DNA of 64,000 bases from positions 1 through 64,000 of the forward strand of contig NZ_JAOASI010000076.1 of the NCBI RefSeq assembly GCF_025210165.1, read 5' to 3'. The notes under the pieces are model-generated. The model saw only the letters and a program-made list of their open reading frames with translations. It was not told the DNA's origin and did not search any database. Positions 1 to 8,989 of this stretch are shown here, in pieces; position 1 is the stretch's first letter; each line of letters starts with the position of its first letter. This stretch comes from Tepidibacter sp. (GTDB lineage: Bacteria; Bacillota; Clostridia; Peptostreptococcales; Peptostreptococcaceae). The translations under genes and the position numbers were made by a program.

Positions 1-118
1 ACAGCTTAAATGTGAAATTAAACAATACATGACTTATTATAATAACTATAGATATCAGTGGGGATTAAAGAAGATGACTCCTGTCCAATACAGAAATCAT
101 CTTCTTAATGTAGCATAG
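1..118 (+). pseudogene. IS3-family transposase, C-terminal end (cut by window edge)
   Basis: Reading from base 2 gives about 38 residues ending at TAG 116-118, including the segment KKMTPVQYRNHLL. This is the typical end of the IS3-family OrfB integrase (rve domain), just after its catalytic core. The rest of the element lies outside the window, so whether the transposase is intact cannot be judged. A probable terminal inverted repeat follows at 126-150, so the element ends about 96 bases before spoVAA. Confidence 0.8.
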
Positions 119-125
119 TCTTTTT

Positions 126-150
126 TAAATTGTCCTTTACAGAGGGTACA
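126..150. repeat. Probable right terminal inverted repeat of the IS3-type element
   Basis: Read on the minus strand this segment starts TGTACCCTCTGTAAAGGAC and lies directly behind the transposase stop. The 5'-TG...CA-3' terminus and the position 8 to 32 bases after the stop fit IS3-family right ends. The left end is outside the window, so the pairing was not verified. Confidence 0.6.
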
Positions 151-246
151 GATTAGGTAAATACTATTTTTCATAACTTAAATAAACCAAAAAGAATTTT
201 TTAAGAGTTTTTGTAAATAATAATTGTATGAAAAGGGGGATTTAAG

Positions 247-837
247 GTGGAAATATATTTAAAACCTAAGAAGGATTTGAAGTTTGAGAAGAATATAAAG
301 GATTTGTATTTGAAGGATTTATTTTATATATATCCTTCACAAAATGAATATTTGGTCAAGGATATAATAGTTGATCATGTAAATGGAGTTAGTAAGGATT
401 ATGAGATTATAGAGCTTGGAGATATTATAAGCAGAATAAATAGTCAAAATAGCTATATTAAAGTTAATTTTTTGGAATTTGACGATTTATTAGTACATTT
501 TGAAAATCCCAAAAAAGATAATATGTTGTTTATAAGAGTTTTATTTGTCTGTGTGGTATTGTTTTTAGGATCTGGAATGGCAATAATTAATTTTCATTCA
601 GACGTAGATATGGCTACATCTCATAAGACAATACTCAGAGTATTAACAGGAAGTGAGACTAAGAACTTGTTATTGTTTCAAATAGCATATTCGCTAGGAA
701 TAGGATCGGGTGTTGCTGTATTTTACAATAAAATTATACCGAATTTCTCAAAGTCTGAACCAAGTCCACTAGAACTAGAAGTATCTACTTTTAAAAATGA
801 GGTACAATCTTATATCATTGAAAATAATAAGCAATAA
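247..837 (+). CDS. spoVAA: Stage V sporulation protein AA
   Basis: 196-residue membrane-associated protein, first gene of a five-gene spoVA operon. The N-terminal half (1-90) is a soluble domain, followed by two hydrophobic segments near residues 94-115 and 140-160. SpoVAA is part of the forespore inner-membrane complex that moves dipicolinic acid into the developing spore and out again at germination. The GTG start is chosen because GGGGGA lies 7 bases upstream. It is followed closely by spoVAB. Many Clostridia keep only spoVAC-AD-AE, so the presence of AA and AB is notable. Identification rests on sequence character plus operon position. Confidence 0.85.
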   Translation: MEIYLKPKKDLKFEKNIKDLYLKDLFYIYPSQNEYLVKDIIVDHVNGVSKDYEIIELGDIISRINSQNSYIKVNFLEFDDLLVHFENPKKDNMLFIRVLFVCVVLFLGSGMAIINFHSDVDMATSHKTILRVLTGSETKNLLLFQIAYSLGIGSGVAVFYNKIIPNFSKSEPSPLELEVSTFKNEVQSYIIENNKQ

Positions 838-847
838 GGAGGCAGGT

Positions 848-1258
848 TTGAAGCTAATATTTATAACTGTATTAGGATTTTCAGAAGGTGTAGTTGTTGG
901 ATCTGGTATAGTTGCTCTTCTTACTTTACTAGATATAATTCCAAGACTTTGTCAGATAACTAATACTTATGATTATTTAGGAAGATATGAGCACATGTTG
1001 ATATCAGGAGCTTTCTTTGGAGCTCTATTTTCACTCATAGACATATCTTTTAATTTTGGAATTGTATGTGTAATATTATTTGGGTGTATCTACGGAATTT
1101 TTATAGGAATGTTAGCATCTGCTCTTGCAGAAGCAGTAGATGTTATACCAGTTATGGAAAGAAGACTTAATATACAAGGAATGGTGAAATTTATAATAGT
1201 AGTTTTATTAATAGGTAAGATGACAGGTTCTATAATCAATTGGACAATATTAAAATAG
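848..1258 (+). CDS. spoVAB: Stage V sporulation protein AB
   Basis: 136-residue, almost wholly hydrophobic protein with four or five membrane segments, matching SpoVAB. The TTG at 848 is chosen as start because AAGGAGG (837-843) lies just before it; a further upstream ATG at 797 would overlap spoVAA by 41 bases and has no ribosome binding site. Its stop lies 10 bases before spoVAC. Role known from Bacillus: component of the SpoVA dipicolinate channel, made in the forespore. Confidence 0.85.
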   Translation: MKLIFITVLGFSEGVVVGSGIVALLTLLDIIPRLCQITNTYDYLGRYEHMLISGAFFGALFSLIDISFNFGIVCVILFGCIYGIFIGMLASALAEAVDVIPVMERRLNIQGMVKFIIVVLLIGKMTGSIINWTILK

Positions 1259-1268
1259 AGGTGGTTAA

Positions 1269-1697
1269 ATGGATTACAAAAAATACGTTGACGATAAAAG
1301 TCCTAAGCCTACATATGTTAAAAATTGTGTATGGGCATTTATTGTAGGCGGTCTGATATGTGATTTAGGTCAATTTATACTAAATAGTTATATAAAGTAT
1401 GGTCTTGATAAAAAAATGGCATCTACTGCAACATCTATAACTCTTATATTTTTAGGTGCATTTTTTACAGGTATAGGAGTATATGATTTACTTGGAAAAA
1501 GAGCTGGAGCAGGTTCGATTGTTCCTATAACTGGCTTTTCTAACGCTATAGTATCTCCAGCTATGGAGTATAAGAGGGAAGGGTATGTACTAGGTGTTGC
1601 AGGAAAAATGTTTACAATAGCAGGTCCTGTTCTTGTTTATGGAATAGGAAGCTCTGTAATACTTGGACTAATCTATTATTTCCTAGGTATTAGTTAG
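1269..1697 (+). CDS. spoVAC: Stage V sporulation protein AC
   Basis: 142-residue integral membrane protein. It has the SpoVAC/SpoVAEb family pattern: a first helix with AFIVGGLICDLGQ, a middle loop with GAGSIVPITGFSNA, and a last hydrophobic helix. SpoVAC of Bacillus is a mechanosensitive channel that releases dipicolinate during germination. Third gene of the operon, 10 bases after spoVAB and 13 before spoVAD. A paralogue lies at 38827-39306 in the second spoVA cluster. Confidence 0.95.
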   Translation: MDYKKYVDDKSPKPTYVKNCVWAFIVGGLICDLGQFILNSYIKYGLDKKMASTATSITLIFLGAFFTGIGVYDLLGKRAGAGSIVPITGFSNAIVSPAMEYKREGYVLGVAGKMFTIAGPVLVYGIGSSVILGLIYYFLGIS

Positions 1698-1710
1698 AAA
1701 GGAGGGTATT

Positions 1711-2721
1711 ATGGCAAAGAAAAGATTAGGAAATCAAACTGTGCAGTTATCAAATAACCCTGTTATAATTTCAACTGGATCTATAGTTGGACCAAAAGAA
1801 GGGAAGGGACCACTAAAGGATTATTTTGATATGATTTTAAAGGATGATTTATTTGGAGAAGATAGTTGGGAATTTGGTGAGAGTAAGATGATAACAGAAG
1901 TTATAAAAATGGCTGTAGGAAGAACTGATTATGTACTGAATCAGGTTGATTATATAGTAGCAGGAGATTTATTAAATCAACTTATGTCTACATCTTTTGC
2001 TGCAAGAGATTTAAAAAGACCATTCTTTGGCGTTTATGGAGCGTGTTCTACAATGTCAGAATCTATGAGTCTTGCTTCTATGATTGTAGATGGAGGCTTT
2101 TCTGATTTAGTAGTAGCTGGAACTTCAAGTCATTTTTGCACGGCAGAGAGGCAGTTTAGATTTCCTTTAGAACTTGGAAATCAAAGACCTATGACTGCTC
2201 AGTGGACAGTTACAGGAGCAGGAGCAAGTGTTATATCGTCAAAAGGAGAAGGGCCTAAGATAAAAAGAATAACTACTGGTAAGGTTATAGATAAGGGAAT
2301 AACTGACGTAAATAATATGGGACCAGCGATGGCTCCTGCAGCAGTAGATACAATAAAATCATACTTTGATGATACCAAAGATGATATAGATAGTTTTGAC
2401 ATAATAGCAACAGGTGATTTAGGAATAGTTGGAGGAGAAATTCTTCTAGACTTTATAAATAAAGAAGGTTATGACATATCTAGTGTATATATGGATTGTG
2501 GAATAGAAATATTTGACCATAAAAAACAAGACACTCATTCTGGTGGAAGTGGATGTGGATGTTCAGCTAGTGTGTTCAATGGATACATATACAAAAAACT
2601 AAAAAGTAAAGAAATAAATAAAGTTATGCTAGTATCAACAGGAGCACTAATGTCTCCTACGAGTACACTTCAAAAGCAAAGCATACCATCCATAGCTCAT
2701 GCAGTAATTATAGAAAATTAG
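1711..2721 (+). CDS. spoVAD: Stage V sporulation protein AD, dipicolinate-binding
   Basis: 336-residue soluble protein of the thiolase-like SpoVAD family. Visible family features are the GACSTMSES segment near residue 110, AQWTVTGAGAS near 165, and GGSGCGCSA near 280. SpoVAD binds dipicolinic acid directly and sits on the outer face of the spore inner membrane. A strong GAAAGGAGG precedes the ATG. It is followed by spoVAE after 11 bases. A second SpoVAD is encoded at 37822-38826, so the two can be compared directly. Confidence 0.95.
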   Translation: MAKKRLGNQTVQLSNNPVIISTGSIVGPKEGKGPLKDYFDMILKDDLFGEDSWEFGESKMITEVIKMAVGRTDYVLNQVDYIVAGDLLNQLMSTSFAARDLKRPFFGVYGACSTMSESMSLASMIVDGGFSDLVVAGTSSHFCTAERQFRFPLELGNQRPMTAQWTVTGAGASVISSKGEGPKIKRITTGKVIDKGITDVNNMGPAMAPAAVDTIKSYFDDTKDDIDSFDIIATGDLGIVGGEILLDFINKEGYDISSVYMDCGIEIFDHKKQDTHSGGSGCGCSASVFNGYIYKKLKSKEINKVMLVSTGALMSPTSTLQKQSIPSIAHAVIIEN

Positions 2722-2732
2722 GAGGTGGAATT

Positions 2733-3089
2733 GTGGAGTATTTAAGAGCTTTTATAGTTGGAGGAACTATATGTCTTATAGGTCAAATACTTATGGATTT
2801 TTTCAAAATGCCATCTCCATATGTACTTGTAAGCTTTGTAACTGTAGGAGTTATATTAACAGGTCTTGGAATATATGAACCAATTGTAAAGTTTGGAGGT
2901 GCTGGTGCAACTGTACCTCTTACAGGATTTGGATACGGACTTGGAAAAGGTGTTATAGAAGAGGTGGGTAAAGAAGGTTTGTTAGGTGTATTTATAGGAG
3001 GAACAGCTGCAAATGCAGGTGGGATAGCAGCTGCTGTATTATTTGGATACTTAATGCCTGTAATATTCACACCAAAAACAAAACCGTAA
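2733..3089 (+). CDS. spoVAE: Stage V sporulation protein AE (SpoVAEb type)
   Basis: 118-residue membrane protein of the SpoVAEb family, related to SpoVAC: AFIVGGTICLIGQ in the first helix and GAGATVPLTGFG in the central loop. The GTG start at 2733 follows TTAGGAGGTGG. Last gene of the spoVAA-AE operon; its stop lies 14 bases from the convergent end of the penicillin-binding protein gene. Acts with SpoVAC and SpoVAD in dipicolinate transport. Confidence 0.93.
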   Translation: MEYLRAFIVGGTICLIGQILMDFFKMPSPYVLVSFVTVGVILTGLGIYEPIVKFGGAGATVPLTGFGYGLGKGVIEEVGKEGLLGVFIGGTAANAGGIAAAVLFGYLMPVIFTPKTKP

Positions 3090-3103
3090 GAAAAAAGAGA
3101 GCA

Positions 3104-5641
3104 TTAATTGCTCTCTATTATTTCTGATTCATTTTCAGGTTTTGTATTTTGCTCATCTTCCTTTTTAAATAAGGTATTCTCTATATTAGTATTATTTTCA
3201 GTTGTATTTTGTGAATCTTTTTTAGAATCAATTACTTTTTCATCAGTTTTATTAGCTTCTTCTTCATTAGTGTTTTTGTCATCTTTTTTATTAGAATCAA
3301 ATAACCAATCATTTATTATATCCGATGCATCTGGACTTTCTTCTATCTCTATACTTTCATCTTTAGTATGCAACTCACAATATTTTTTAGGTTCTGTACC
3401 TGCTACGAATTTTTCAGTTGTAGTTTTTTCGCAAAAATGAGTTGGAAGTTGACCACTTTCTAAACAAATATTTTGCTGTACGATTCCGCTAGGTCTTTTA
3501 AATGATTTTCTTGGAAGATCCTTATGAACTTTAGTCATAACTTTTGACCAAAGTGCTGATGACATAGAACTTCCTTTTTTAAGCTTTTGATTCCAGTCAT
3601 TTCCTATCCATGTTGCTCCAACATAATAAGGAGTATATCCTGCAAACCAAGCATCATTATTATCACTAGTAGTACCTGTTTTTCCTGCTACAGGCATATT
3701 AGATATTCTAGCACGACCTCCAGTACCATAATTTACAACAGATGTTAATATATCAGTCAATATATAAGCATTTTGAGGCGTTGTAATTGAATGTTTAACA
3801 GTTTTACTATTTAATATTACATTTCCACTTGAATCTTCTATTTTAGTAAATAACATAGGCTTGATATAAGTTCCATCATTCGCTACTGCTCCATATGCGG
3901 CAGTCATTTCAAGTGGAGTTATGCCCTTAGTCATACCTCCAAGAGTTAAGGCTGAGAAGTTTTTATCATTATGCCCTGGAGTTTTGACTATAGTAGATAT
4001 ACCCATGTTTTCTAAGAAGTCAACCATAACTTCAACAGAAGAATAAGGGCTTGAAGAAAGCATTTCAGCAGTTTTTACAGCTCCTACATTTGAAGAATGT
4101 TGAACAGCTTGTCTTATAGTTATAGGACCTCTATATTTATGACCATAGTTTTTAGGTTTCCATTTTTCATTAGATGAATATTTGTATCCTGTTGGTGAAT
4201 CATCTACTATAGTACCAGCAGTCATTCCGCTATCAATTGCAGATAAGTATACAGCAAGTGGTTTTATAGAAGAACCAGGCTGTCTAGGGTTAACAGCTCT
4301 ATTATAGAGCTTTTTACCACCTATCATTCTTCCGCCGACTAAGGCTTTAACTTGACCTGTACGATAATCCATTATAACCATAGCTGATTGAGGCTGTATG
4401 TTACCATTTTTATCAGTAAATGTTCCTGGAAAGTTAGAATTCTTTTGATATTCAGTCTCTAGTATCTTTTGAATTTGAACATCCATAGTAGAATATATTC
4501 TAAGTCCTCCGTTATAAAGCATATCTCTAGCTTCATCTTCTGTTTTACCTTCTTTAACTAGAGCATCTATTACATCGTCTTTAACTAAATCTACAAAATA
4601 AGAAGAAACATTATTTTGAGTCTTACTTCCAACTTTTATAACTATTTCTTCGTTTTTAGCTTGATTATGTTCAGATTGAGATATATGTCCAAGTTCTAGC
4701 ATCTTGTATAATACAAGTTCTTGTCTTTTTTTTGCGTTAGGATTAATTACAGCTTTTCTACCTACGATTTGTTCTTTTTTTAATTGATCATATTGATAAT
4801 TATCTATTAGTCCTTTGTTATGTAGTTTTTCAAACATACCTTTTTCTATATCAGAAGCAGGGTCCGTATTAGCTGTTTTAGGATAAAATACTAATAAGTT
4901 TTTTAGCTCATCTAAATTCTCAGTTCCATTAAGTCTTTGAGTAGTATACGGAGAATATTTAGATGGATTTTTAGTTATACCCGCTATCATTGAAGATTCT
5001 GCTAAAGTTAATTCACCTACATCTTTAGAAAAATAAGTTTGAGCTGCGGCTTGTACTCCAATAGCACCTCTACCTAGATAGAAAGTATTTAAGTAAGTTT
5101 CAAGTATTTCGTCTTTAGAAATAGTTTTTTCTAGCTGAAGAGCATAATAAGTATCTTTAATTTTTCTTGTAATTGTTTTTTCATTAGAAGTATACATATT
5201 CTTAGCAAGCTGTTGAGTTATTGTACTCGCTCCTTGAGCCTTACTCATAGTTTTTAAGTCGTACCAAAGTGCACCAAATAATCTTTTTATATCTACACCG
5301 TGGTGATCTTCAAATCTCTCATCTTCTATAGATATAACTGCATTTTGTAAATTTTTTGGTATTTTATCTAATGTTACTAAACTTCTAAAATTTGATCCAT
5401 GAACCTTTTCTATTAATTGTCCATTAGAATCGTATATGAAAGAACTTTCATACATTTCAATATTGTGGGGGTCTATAGGTGGTGCGTTTTTTATAACTCC
5501 TACTATAAGTCCCATTACACATGCCGTACCAACTATAGATAATATAATAAAAGTAATAAGTATTATTCTAAAAATGCTTATTTTTTTCTTTTTTTCTTTT
5601 TCACTAGATTTACTTTTATCATTATTTTTATCACTGCGCAT
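3104..5641 (-). CDS. Class A penicillin-binding protein 1A (glycosyltransferase/transpeptidase)
   Basis: 845-residue bifunctional peptidoglycan synthase. A Lys-rich cytoplasmic tail (1-20) is followed by one membrane anchor (about 22-50). The GT51 glycosyltransferase has EDERF with catalytic Glu106, and GASTITQQLAKN near 137-148. The transpeptidase domain has the SxxK serine at 457 (SSIK), SSN at 516-518 and KTGT at 654-657, all intact. The C-terminus carries a Cys-containing segment (three or four cysteines near 725-760) and then a low-complexity Asn/Lys/Glu tail. The start is set by GGAGG shortly upstream. It polymerises and crosslinks glycan strands outside the membrane. Convergent with the spoVA operon; whether it is vegetative or sporulation-specific cannot be told. 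Confidence 0.93.
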   Translation of the reverse strand: MRSDKNNDKSKSSEKEKKKKISIFRIILITFIILSIVGTACVMGLIVGVIKNAPPIDPHNIEMYESSFIYDSNGQLIEKVHGSNFRSLVTLDKIPKNLQNAVISIEDERFEDHHGVDIKRLFGALWYDLKTMSKAQGASTITQQLAKNMYTSNEKTITRKIKDTYYALQLEKTISKDEILETYLNTFYLGRGAIGVQAAAQTYFSKDVGELTLAESSMIAGITKNPSKYSPYTTQRLNGTENLDELKNLLVFYPKTANTDPASDIEKGMFEKLHNKGLIDNYQYDQLKKEQIVGRKAVINPNAKKRQELVLYKMLELGHISQSEHNQAKNEEIVIKVGSKTQNNVSSYFVDLVKDDVIDALVKEGKTEDEARDMLYNGGLRIYSTMDVQIQKILETEYQKNSNFPGTFTDKNGNIQPQSAMVIMDYRTGQVKALVGGRMIGGKKLYNRAVNPRQPGSSIKPLAVYLSAIDSGMTAGTIVDDSPTGYKYSSNEKWKPKNYGHKYRGPITIRQAVQHSSNVGAVKTAEMLSSSPYSSVEVMVDFLENMGISTIVKTPGHNDKNFSALTLGGMTKGITPLEMTAAYGAVANDGTYIKPMLFTKIEDSSGNVILNSKTVKHSITTPQNAYILTDILTSVVNYGTGGRARISNMPVAGKTGTTSDNNDAWFAGYTPYYVGATWIGNDWNQKLKKGSSMSSALWSKVMTKVHKDLPRKSFKRPSGIVQQNICLESGQLPTHFCEKTTTEKFVAGTEPKKYCELHTKDESIEIEESPDASDIINDWLFDSNKKDDKNTNEEEANKTDEKVIDSKKDSQNTTENNTNIENTLFKKEDEQNTKPENESEIIESN

Positions 5642-5835
5642 TTATCATTACCTCCTTATTCAATATATTATATCATAGAAAAAAAAGTTCAATCTATATA
5701 AATTTATTAACTACAAAAATTATCGTTATTTGTAATAAAAAAATGAATATAATTTTTTGGTAATTATAAAAATGATATATAATTATTGCAAAAAAAGTTA
5801 TATTTATGATAGAATAGGATATTATATTTAATAAT

Positions 5836-6060
5836 AGGTGTTGAAGGAGATTAGTAATCCTCATGGTTACAAAATTAGAGAGTAAATCGGGTGGTGAAAG
5901 ATTTATAGTACATGATTAAGATGAAATACACTCTGGAGCTTTGGAACTAAAAATTCCAACGTTTTCCATACGTTACAATGGATAAGAGGCATTTTTATGC
6001 AAATTAAGGTGGTACCACGGGTTTTCTCGTCCTTTACAGGATGAGGAAACCCTTTTTTAT
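5836..6060 (+). promoter_or_regulatory. T-box leader (tyrosine) controlling tyrS
   Basis: The leader contains the canonical T-box bulge AAGGTGGTACCACGG (6006-6020), which pairs with the tRNA acceptor end. An intrinsic terminator (GGGTTTTCTCGTCC / GGATGAGGAAACCC, then a T run, 6019-6059) follows. A stem I region starts near 5836 and a TAC tyrosine codon at 5927-5929 is well placed as specifier. Uncharged tRNA-Tyr should stabilise the antiterminator and let transcription enter tyrS. Confidence 0.95.
6019..6059 (+). terminator. T-box conditional terminator
   Basis: Stem of 14 bases with a T run at its 3' side. It overlaps the T-box antiterminator bulge, as expected for the off state of the leader. 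Confidence 0.9.
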
Positions 6061-6089
6061 ATAAAGAAGAAATATTAGGAGGATTTTAA

Positions 6090-7313
6090 ATGAACGTATT
6101 TGATATTTTAAAACAACGTGGATTTATAAAGCAAACTACACACGAAGATGAAATTCGTGAACTGTTAGGAAAAGAGGCTGTAACTTTTTATATAGGATTT
6201 GATGCAACTGCTGATAGTTTACATGTAGGACATTTTCTTCAGTTAATGGCGATGGCTCATCTTCAAAGAGCAGGGCATAGACCAATAGCTCTTTTAGGTG
6301 GAGGAACTACTATGGTAGGTGATCCAACAGGAAAGACTGATATGAGAAAAATGTTAACAGTTGAAGCAATACAACATAATGCAGAATGCTTTAAAGGTCA
6401 AATGGAAAGATTCTTAGACTTTTCAGATGATAAAGCTATAATGGAAAATAACGCTAATTGGCTTATGAATTTAGAGTATATACCTTTTCTAAGAGAGGTT
6501 GGAAGACATTTCTCTGTTAATAGAATGTTAACAGCTGAGTGCTTTAAAAGCCGTATGGAAAAAGGATTATCTTTCCTTGAGTTCAACTATATGATAATGC
6601 AGGCATATGACTTTGTAGAGCTTCATAAGAGATATGGATGTAAATTACAATTAGGTGGAGATGATCAATGGTCTAATATAATAGCAGGAGCAGACCTTAT
6701 AAGACGTGTTGAAGGTGAGGCAGCTTATGGTATGACATTCACACTTTTAACTAACAGTGAAGGAAAGAAAATGGGTAAAACGGAATCAGGAGCAGTTTGG
6801 CTTGATGCTGAAAAATTCTCTCCATACGAGTTTTATCAATACTGGAGAAATGTTGCAGATGCAGATGTTAGAAACTGCTTAGCACTTTTAACTTTCATTG
6901 AAATGGATGAGGTGGAAAGACTTGGTTCATTAGAAGGTTCAGAAATAAACAAAGCTAAGGAAATTTTAGCTTACGAGGTTACTAAGATAGTTCATGGTGA
7001 AGAAGAAGCTAAGAAGGCTGAAGAAGCAGCTAAAGCTTTATTTGGAAAAGGGGCTATGGCTGGATCAATTCCTTGTACTGAAATAGCTAAAGCTGATATA
7101 GCTGATGGAATGGATATATTAACTGTACTTACAACTACTAAGCTTGCATCTTCAAGAAGTGAAGCAAGACGATTAGTACAACAAGGTGGAGTATCTATAA
7201 ATGATGAAAAAATAAAAGAGATAGATTTTAAAATAACTGAAGATAATTTTGAAGATGATACTTTAATGATTAAAAAAGGTAAGAAGGTATATCATCAAGT
7301 TAAATTAGGTTAA
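6090..7313 (+). CDS. tyrS: Tyrosyl-tRNA synthetase
   Basis: 407-residue class I aminoacyl-tRNA synthetase, normal length for the bacterial enzyme. The HIGH-type motif is HVGH (45-48), the KMSKS-type motif is KMGKT (227-231), and the tyrosine pocket segment GGDDQWSN is at 189-196. The C-terminus is an S4 RNA-binding domain (about 345-405). It charges tRNA-Tyr in the cytoplasm. Ribosome binding site AGGAGG; controlled by the T-box leader directly upstream. Confidence 0.97.
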   Translation: MNVFDILKQRGFIKQTTHEDEIRELLGKEAVTFYIGFDATADSLHVGHFLQLMAMAHLQRAGHRPIALLGGGTTMVGDPTGKTDMRKMLTVEAIQHNAECFKGQMERFLDFSDDKAIMENNANWLMNLEYIPFLREVGRHFSVNRMLTAECFKSRMEKGLSFLEFNYMIMQAYDFVELHKRYGCKLQLGGDDQWSNIIAGADLIRRVEGEAAYGMTFTLLTNSEGKKMGKTESGAVWLDAEKFSPYEFYQYWRNVADADVRNCLALLTFIEMDEVERLGSLEGSEINKAKEILAYEVTKIVHGEEEAKKAEEAAKALFGKGAMAGSIPCTEIAKADIADGMDILTVLTTTKLASSRSEARRLVQQGGVSINDEKIKEIDFKITEDNFEDDTLMIKKGKKVYHQVKLG

Positions 7314-7342
7314 TAAATATATTTAGGTGTTTAAGCAAAAAG

Positions 7343-7533
7343 ATGCTTATTAAAATACCGCTACTTAAATCAACATTTTTATAAAACTAAAGATTACGCC
7401 TTATGAAATATACTAAAACTTTTAAACTCCCTTATGGTCAGACAAAAAAGTTTCTTAATGCATATTTCAACGTCGTAATCTAAGTTTTATAGAAAAATGT
7501 TAATCAAAAAGTAGCTAACATTTTAATAAGCAT
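7343..7533. repeat. Long imperfect hairpin, about 190 bases, between tyrS and the next gene
   Basis: Left arm 7343-7398 and right arm 7474-7533 pair over most of their length. They share ATGCTTATTAAAAT, GCTACTT, AACATTTTT, ATAAAACT and GATTACG in matching order, with small internal loops. The enclosed 75 bases can extend the stem weakly (GAAATAT ... ATATTTC). No convincing ORF lies inside. It may be a MITE-like non-autonomous element or a structured RNA. The whole 7314-7677 gap holds nothing else recognisable apart from the ribosome binding site of the next gene. Confidence 0.75.
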
Positions 7534-7677
7534 ATTTTTTAGTTTAGAAATTAATCAATAGGATGAATACAAGAGCATATAAATAGCTAATTTTTCAGAT
7601 AGATCGAGTAAAATAATGATACAACTATTTACAAAATATGTAATCGGCTGTATTATTATTTTTGAGGAGTTGGTAAA

Positions 7678-8160
7678 ATGAGTTATATGCAGATAATACT
7701 TGTTGTGATTATAGTTGGAAGTACTTTAAAGTTAATAGAAAACATGAGGTCATTTGTGGTTGATAACGAGATTTTGTTGAGATTTAGTGGATTTAGTATG
7801 TTATGGATAATACCTGCTAGTATTGTGCAAATGCTTATAATATATTTAACTTTAGCTGATGAAAATAATATGGATTATAGGATTAAGGGAGTTATCTTAG
7901 GCATTTTGATATGGGATATAGTAGTTTCATTATATTATGAAAAAACTATAACATATAAGGGGATAATAATTAATACTAAATTGTATAAGTGGAAGGAAAT
8001 AAAATTTTACTCATATGATAAATATAATTCTAATATTATATTAATTAAAACTAAAAAAGATGATGAAGTAGAGCTTAAACTAAAAGAGTCAAATATTAAA
8101 GATGTAGAAAAATTGTTGAAAAAGAAGATACAGAAGAAAGAAATCAGTAACCAAATATAA
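7678..8160 (+). CDS. Small membrane protein with a PH-like C-terminal domain (DUF5673-like)
   Basis: 160 residues: a hydrophobic first helix (3-16), two more hydrophobic segments (about 38-60 and 70-88), then a soluble part beginning near KTITYKGIIINTKLYKWKEI that looks like a small beta-rich, PH-like domain of the DUF5673 kind. GAGGAG precedes the ATG. It lies directly upstream of yunB. Function unknown; family placement is by impression only. Confidence 0.6.
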   Translation: MSYMQIILVVIIVGSTLKLIENMRSFVVDNEILLRFSGFSMLWIIPASIVQMLIIYLTLADENNMDYRIKGVILGILIWDIVVSLYYEKTITYKGIIINTKLYKWKEIKFYSYDKYNSNIILIKTKKDDEVELKLKESNIKDVEKLLKKKIQKKEISNQI

Positions 8161-8163
8161 ATG

Positions 8164-8186
8164 CCCCTCATATTATAATATGGGGG
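8164..8186 (+). repeat. Inverted repeat overlapping the yunB ribosome binding site
   Basis: CCCCTCATATTA pairs with TAATATGGGG. No T run follows, so it is a poor terminator. Its right arm is the G-rich ribosome binding site of yunB, so the hairpin could hide that site in the mRNA. Confidence 0.5.
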
Positions 8187-8194
8187 GTATTATC

Positions 8195-8881
8195 TTGAAA
8201 AAATTGCTTAAGGTTCATAAAAAAAAGAAAAAGAAAAAAGCATTAACTGCAATGATATTAATATTGATATTTAGTATGTGTTTAGGTTCGTTTATATTTG
8301 TAGATAGAAAGATAAAACCCGTAGTTCAAGCAATAGCTGAATCAAAAGCACAAGAGCTTGCAAATAGATCTATAAATAAAGCTGTTGGGGAGATATTAAA
8401 GGAAAAGATAAAATATGAGGAACTTATAAGCTTAAAGAGTGATGTAGATGGAAATGTTACCATGATACAAGCAAATACTATACTAATGAATAAAATAGCA
8501 TCTGATGTTGCTATTGAAGTACAGCAACAACTAAAGCAAATAAAAACTACATCTGCAAATATACCTTTAGGTACTGCATTTAAAAGCTCTATATTAGCTA
8601 AATATGGACCAAAATTAAAGATAGGTGTTCAGCCTGTAGGTATAGTTAATGTAGATTTTAAGACAGAGTTTGATTCATCAGGGATAAATCAGACTAGACA
8701 TAGGATATATTTAATAATAAAGACGAAAGTTAGAGTTATAATTCCATTCACATCATCATATAAAGAAGTTTTAAGTCAAATGCCAGTATGTGAGACTATA
8801 GTAGTGGGTAAGGTACCTCAAAACTATGTAAACATTCCTAAGGAAGAGGTTGGGAATATAGTTGATACTAGTGCTGAATAG
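8195..8881 (+). CDS. yunB: Sporulation protein YunB
   Basis: 228-residue protein with a very basic N-terminus (Lys-rich, 2-14), one membrane segment (about 17-36), and an extracytoplasmic domain that matches YunB, including VDRKIKPVV near the membrane exit and the DGNV segment. YunB in Bacillus is a mother-cell sporulation protein of unknown biochemical role. The TTG at 8195 is preferred because GGGGGG lies 8 bases before it; the ATG at 8180 would place the ribosome binding site inside the coding region. Confidence 0.85.
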   Translation: MKKLLKVHKKKKKKKALTAMILILIFSMCLGSFIFVDRKIKPVVQAIAESKAQELANRSINKAVGEILKEKIKYEELISLKSDVDGNVTMIQANTILMNKIASDVAIEVQQQLKQIKTTSANIPLGTAFKSSILAKYGPKLKIGVQPVGIVNVDFKTEFDSSGINQTRHRIYLIIKTKVRVIIPFTSSYKEVLSQMPVCETIVVGKVPQNYVNIPKEEVGNIVDTSAE

Positions 8882-8989
8882 ATAGTTGCTTCTTTTTTGT
8901 GATATTAAACAGAAACATGATATAATGAAGAAGTGAGTGAACATATACAAGACGTTTTAAAAAATACTAGTGGCATGGAGGTTGATAAT

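Noticed and set aside
3108..3440. Plus-strand open frame opposite the penicillin-binding protein tail
   Set aside because: Antisense of the low-complexity Asn/Lys tail; Ser/Phe-rich composition is an artefact.
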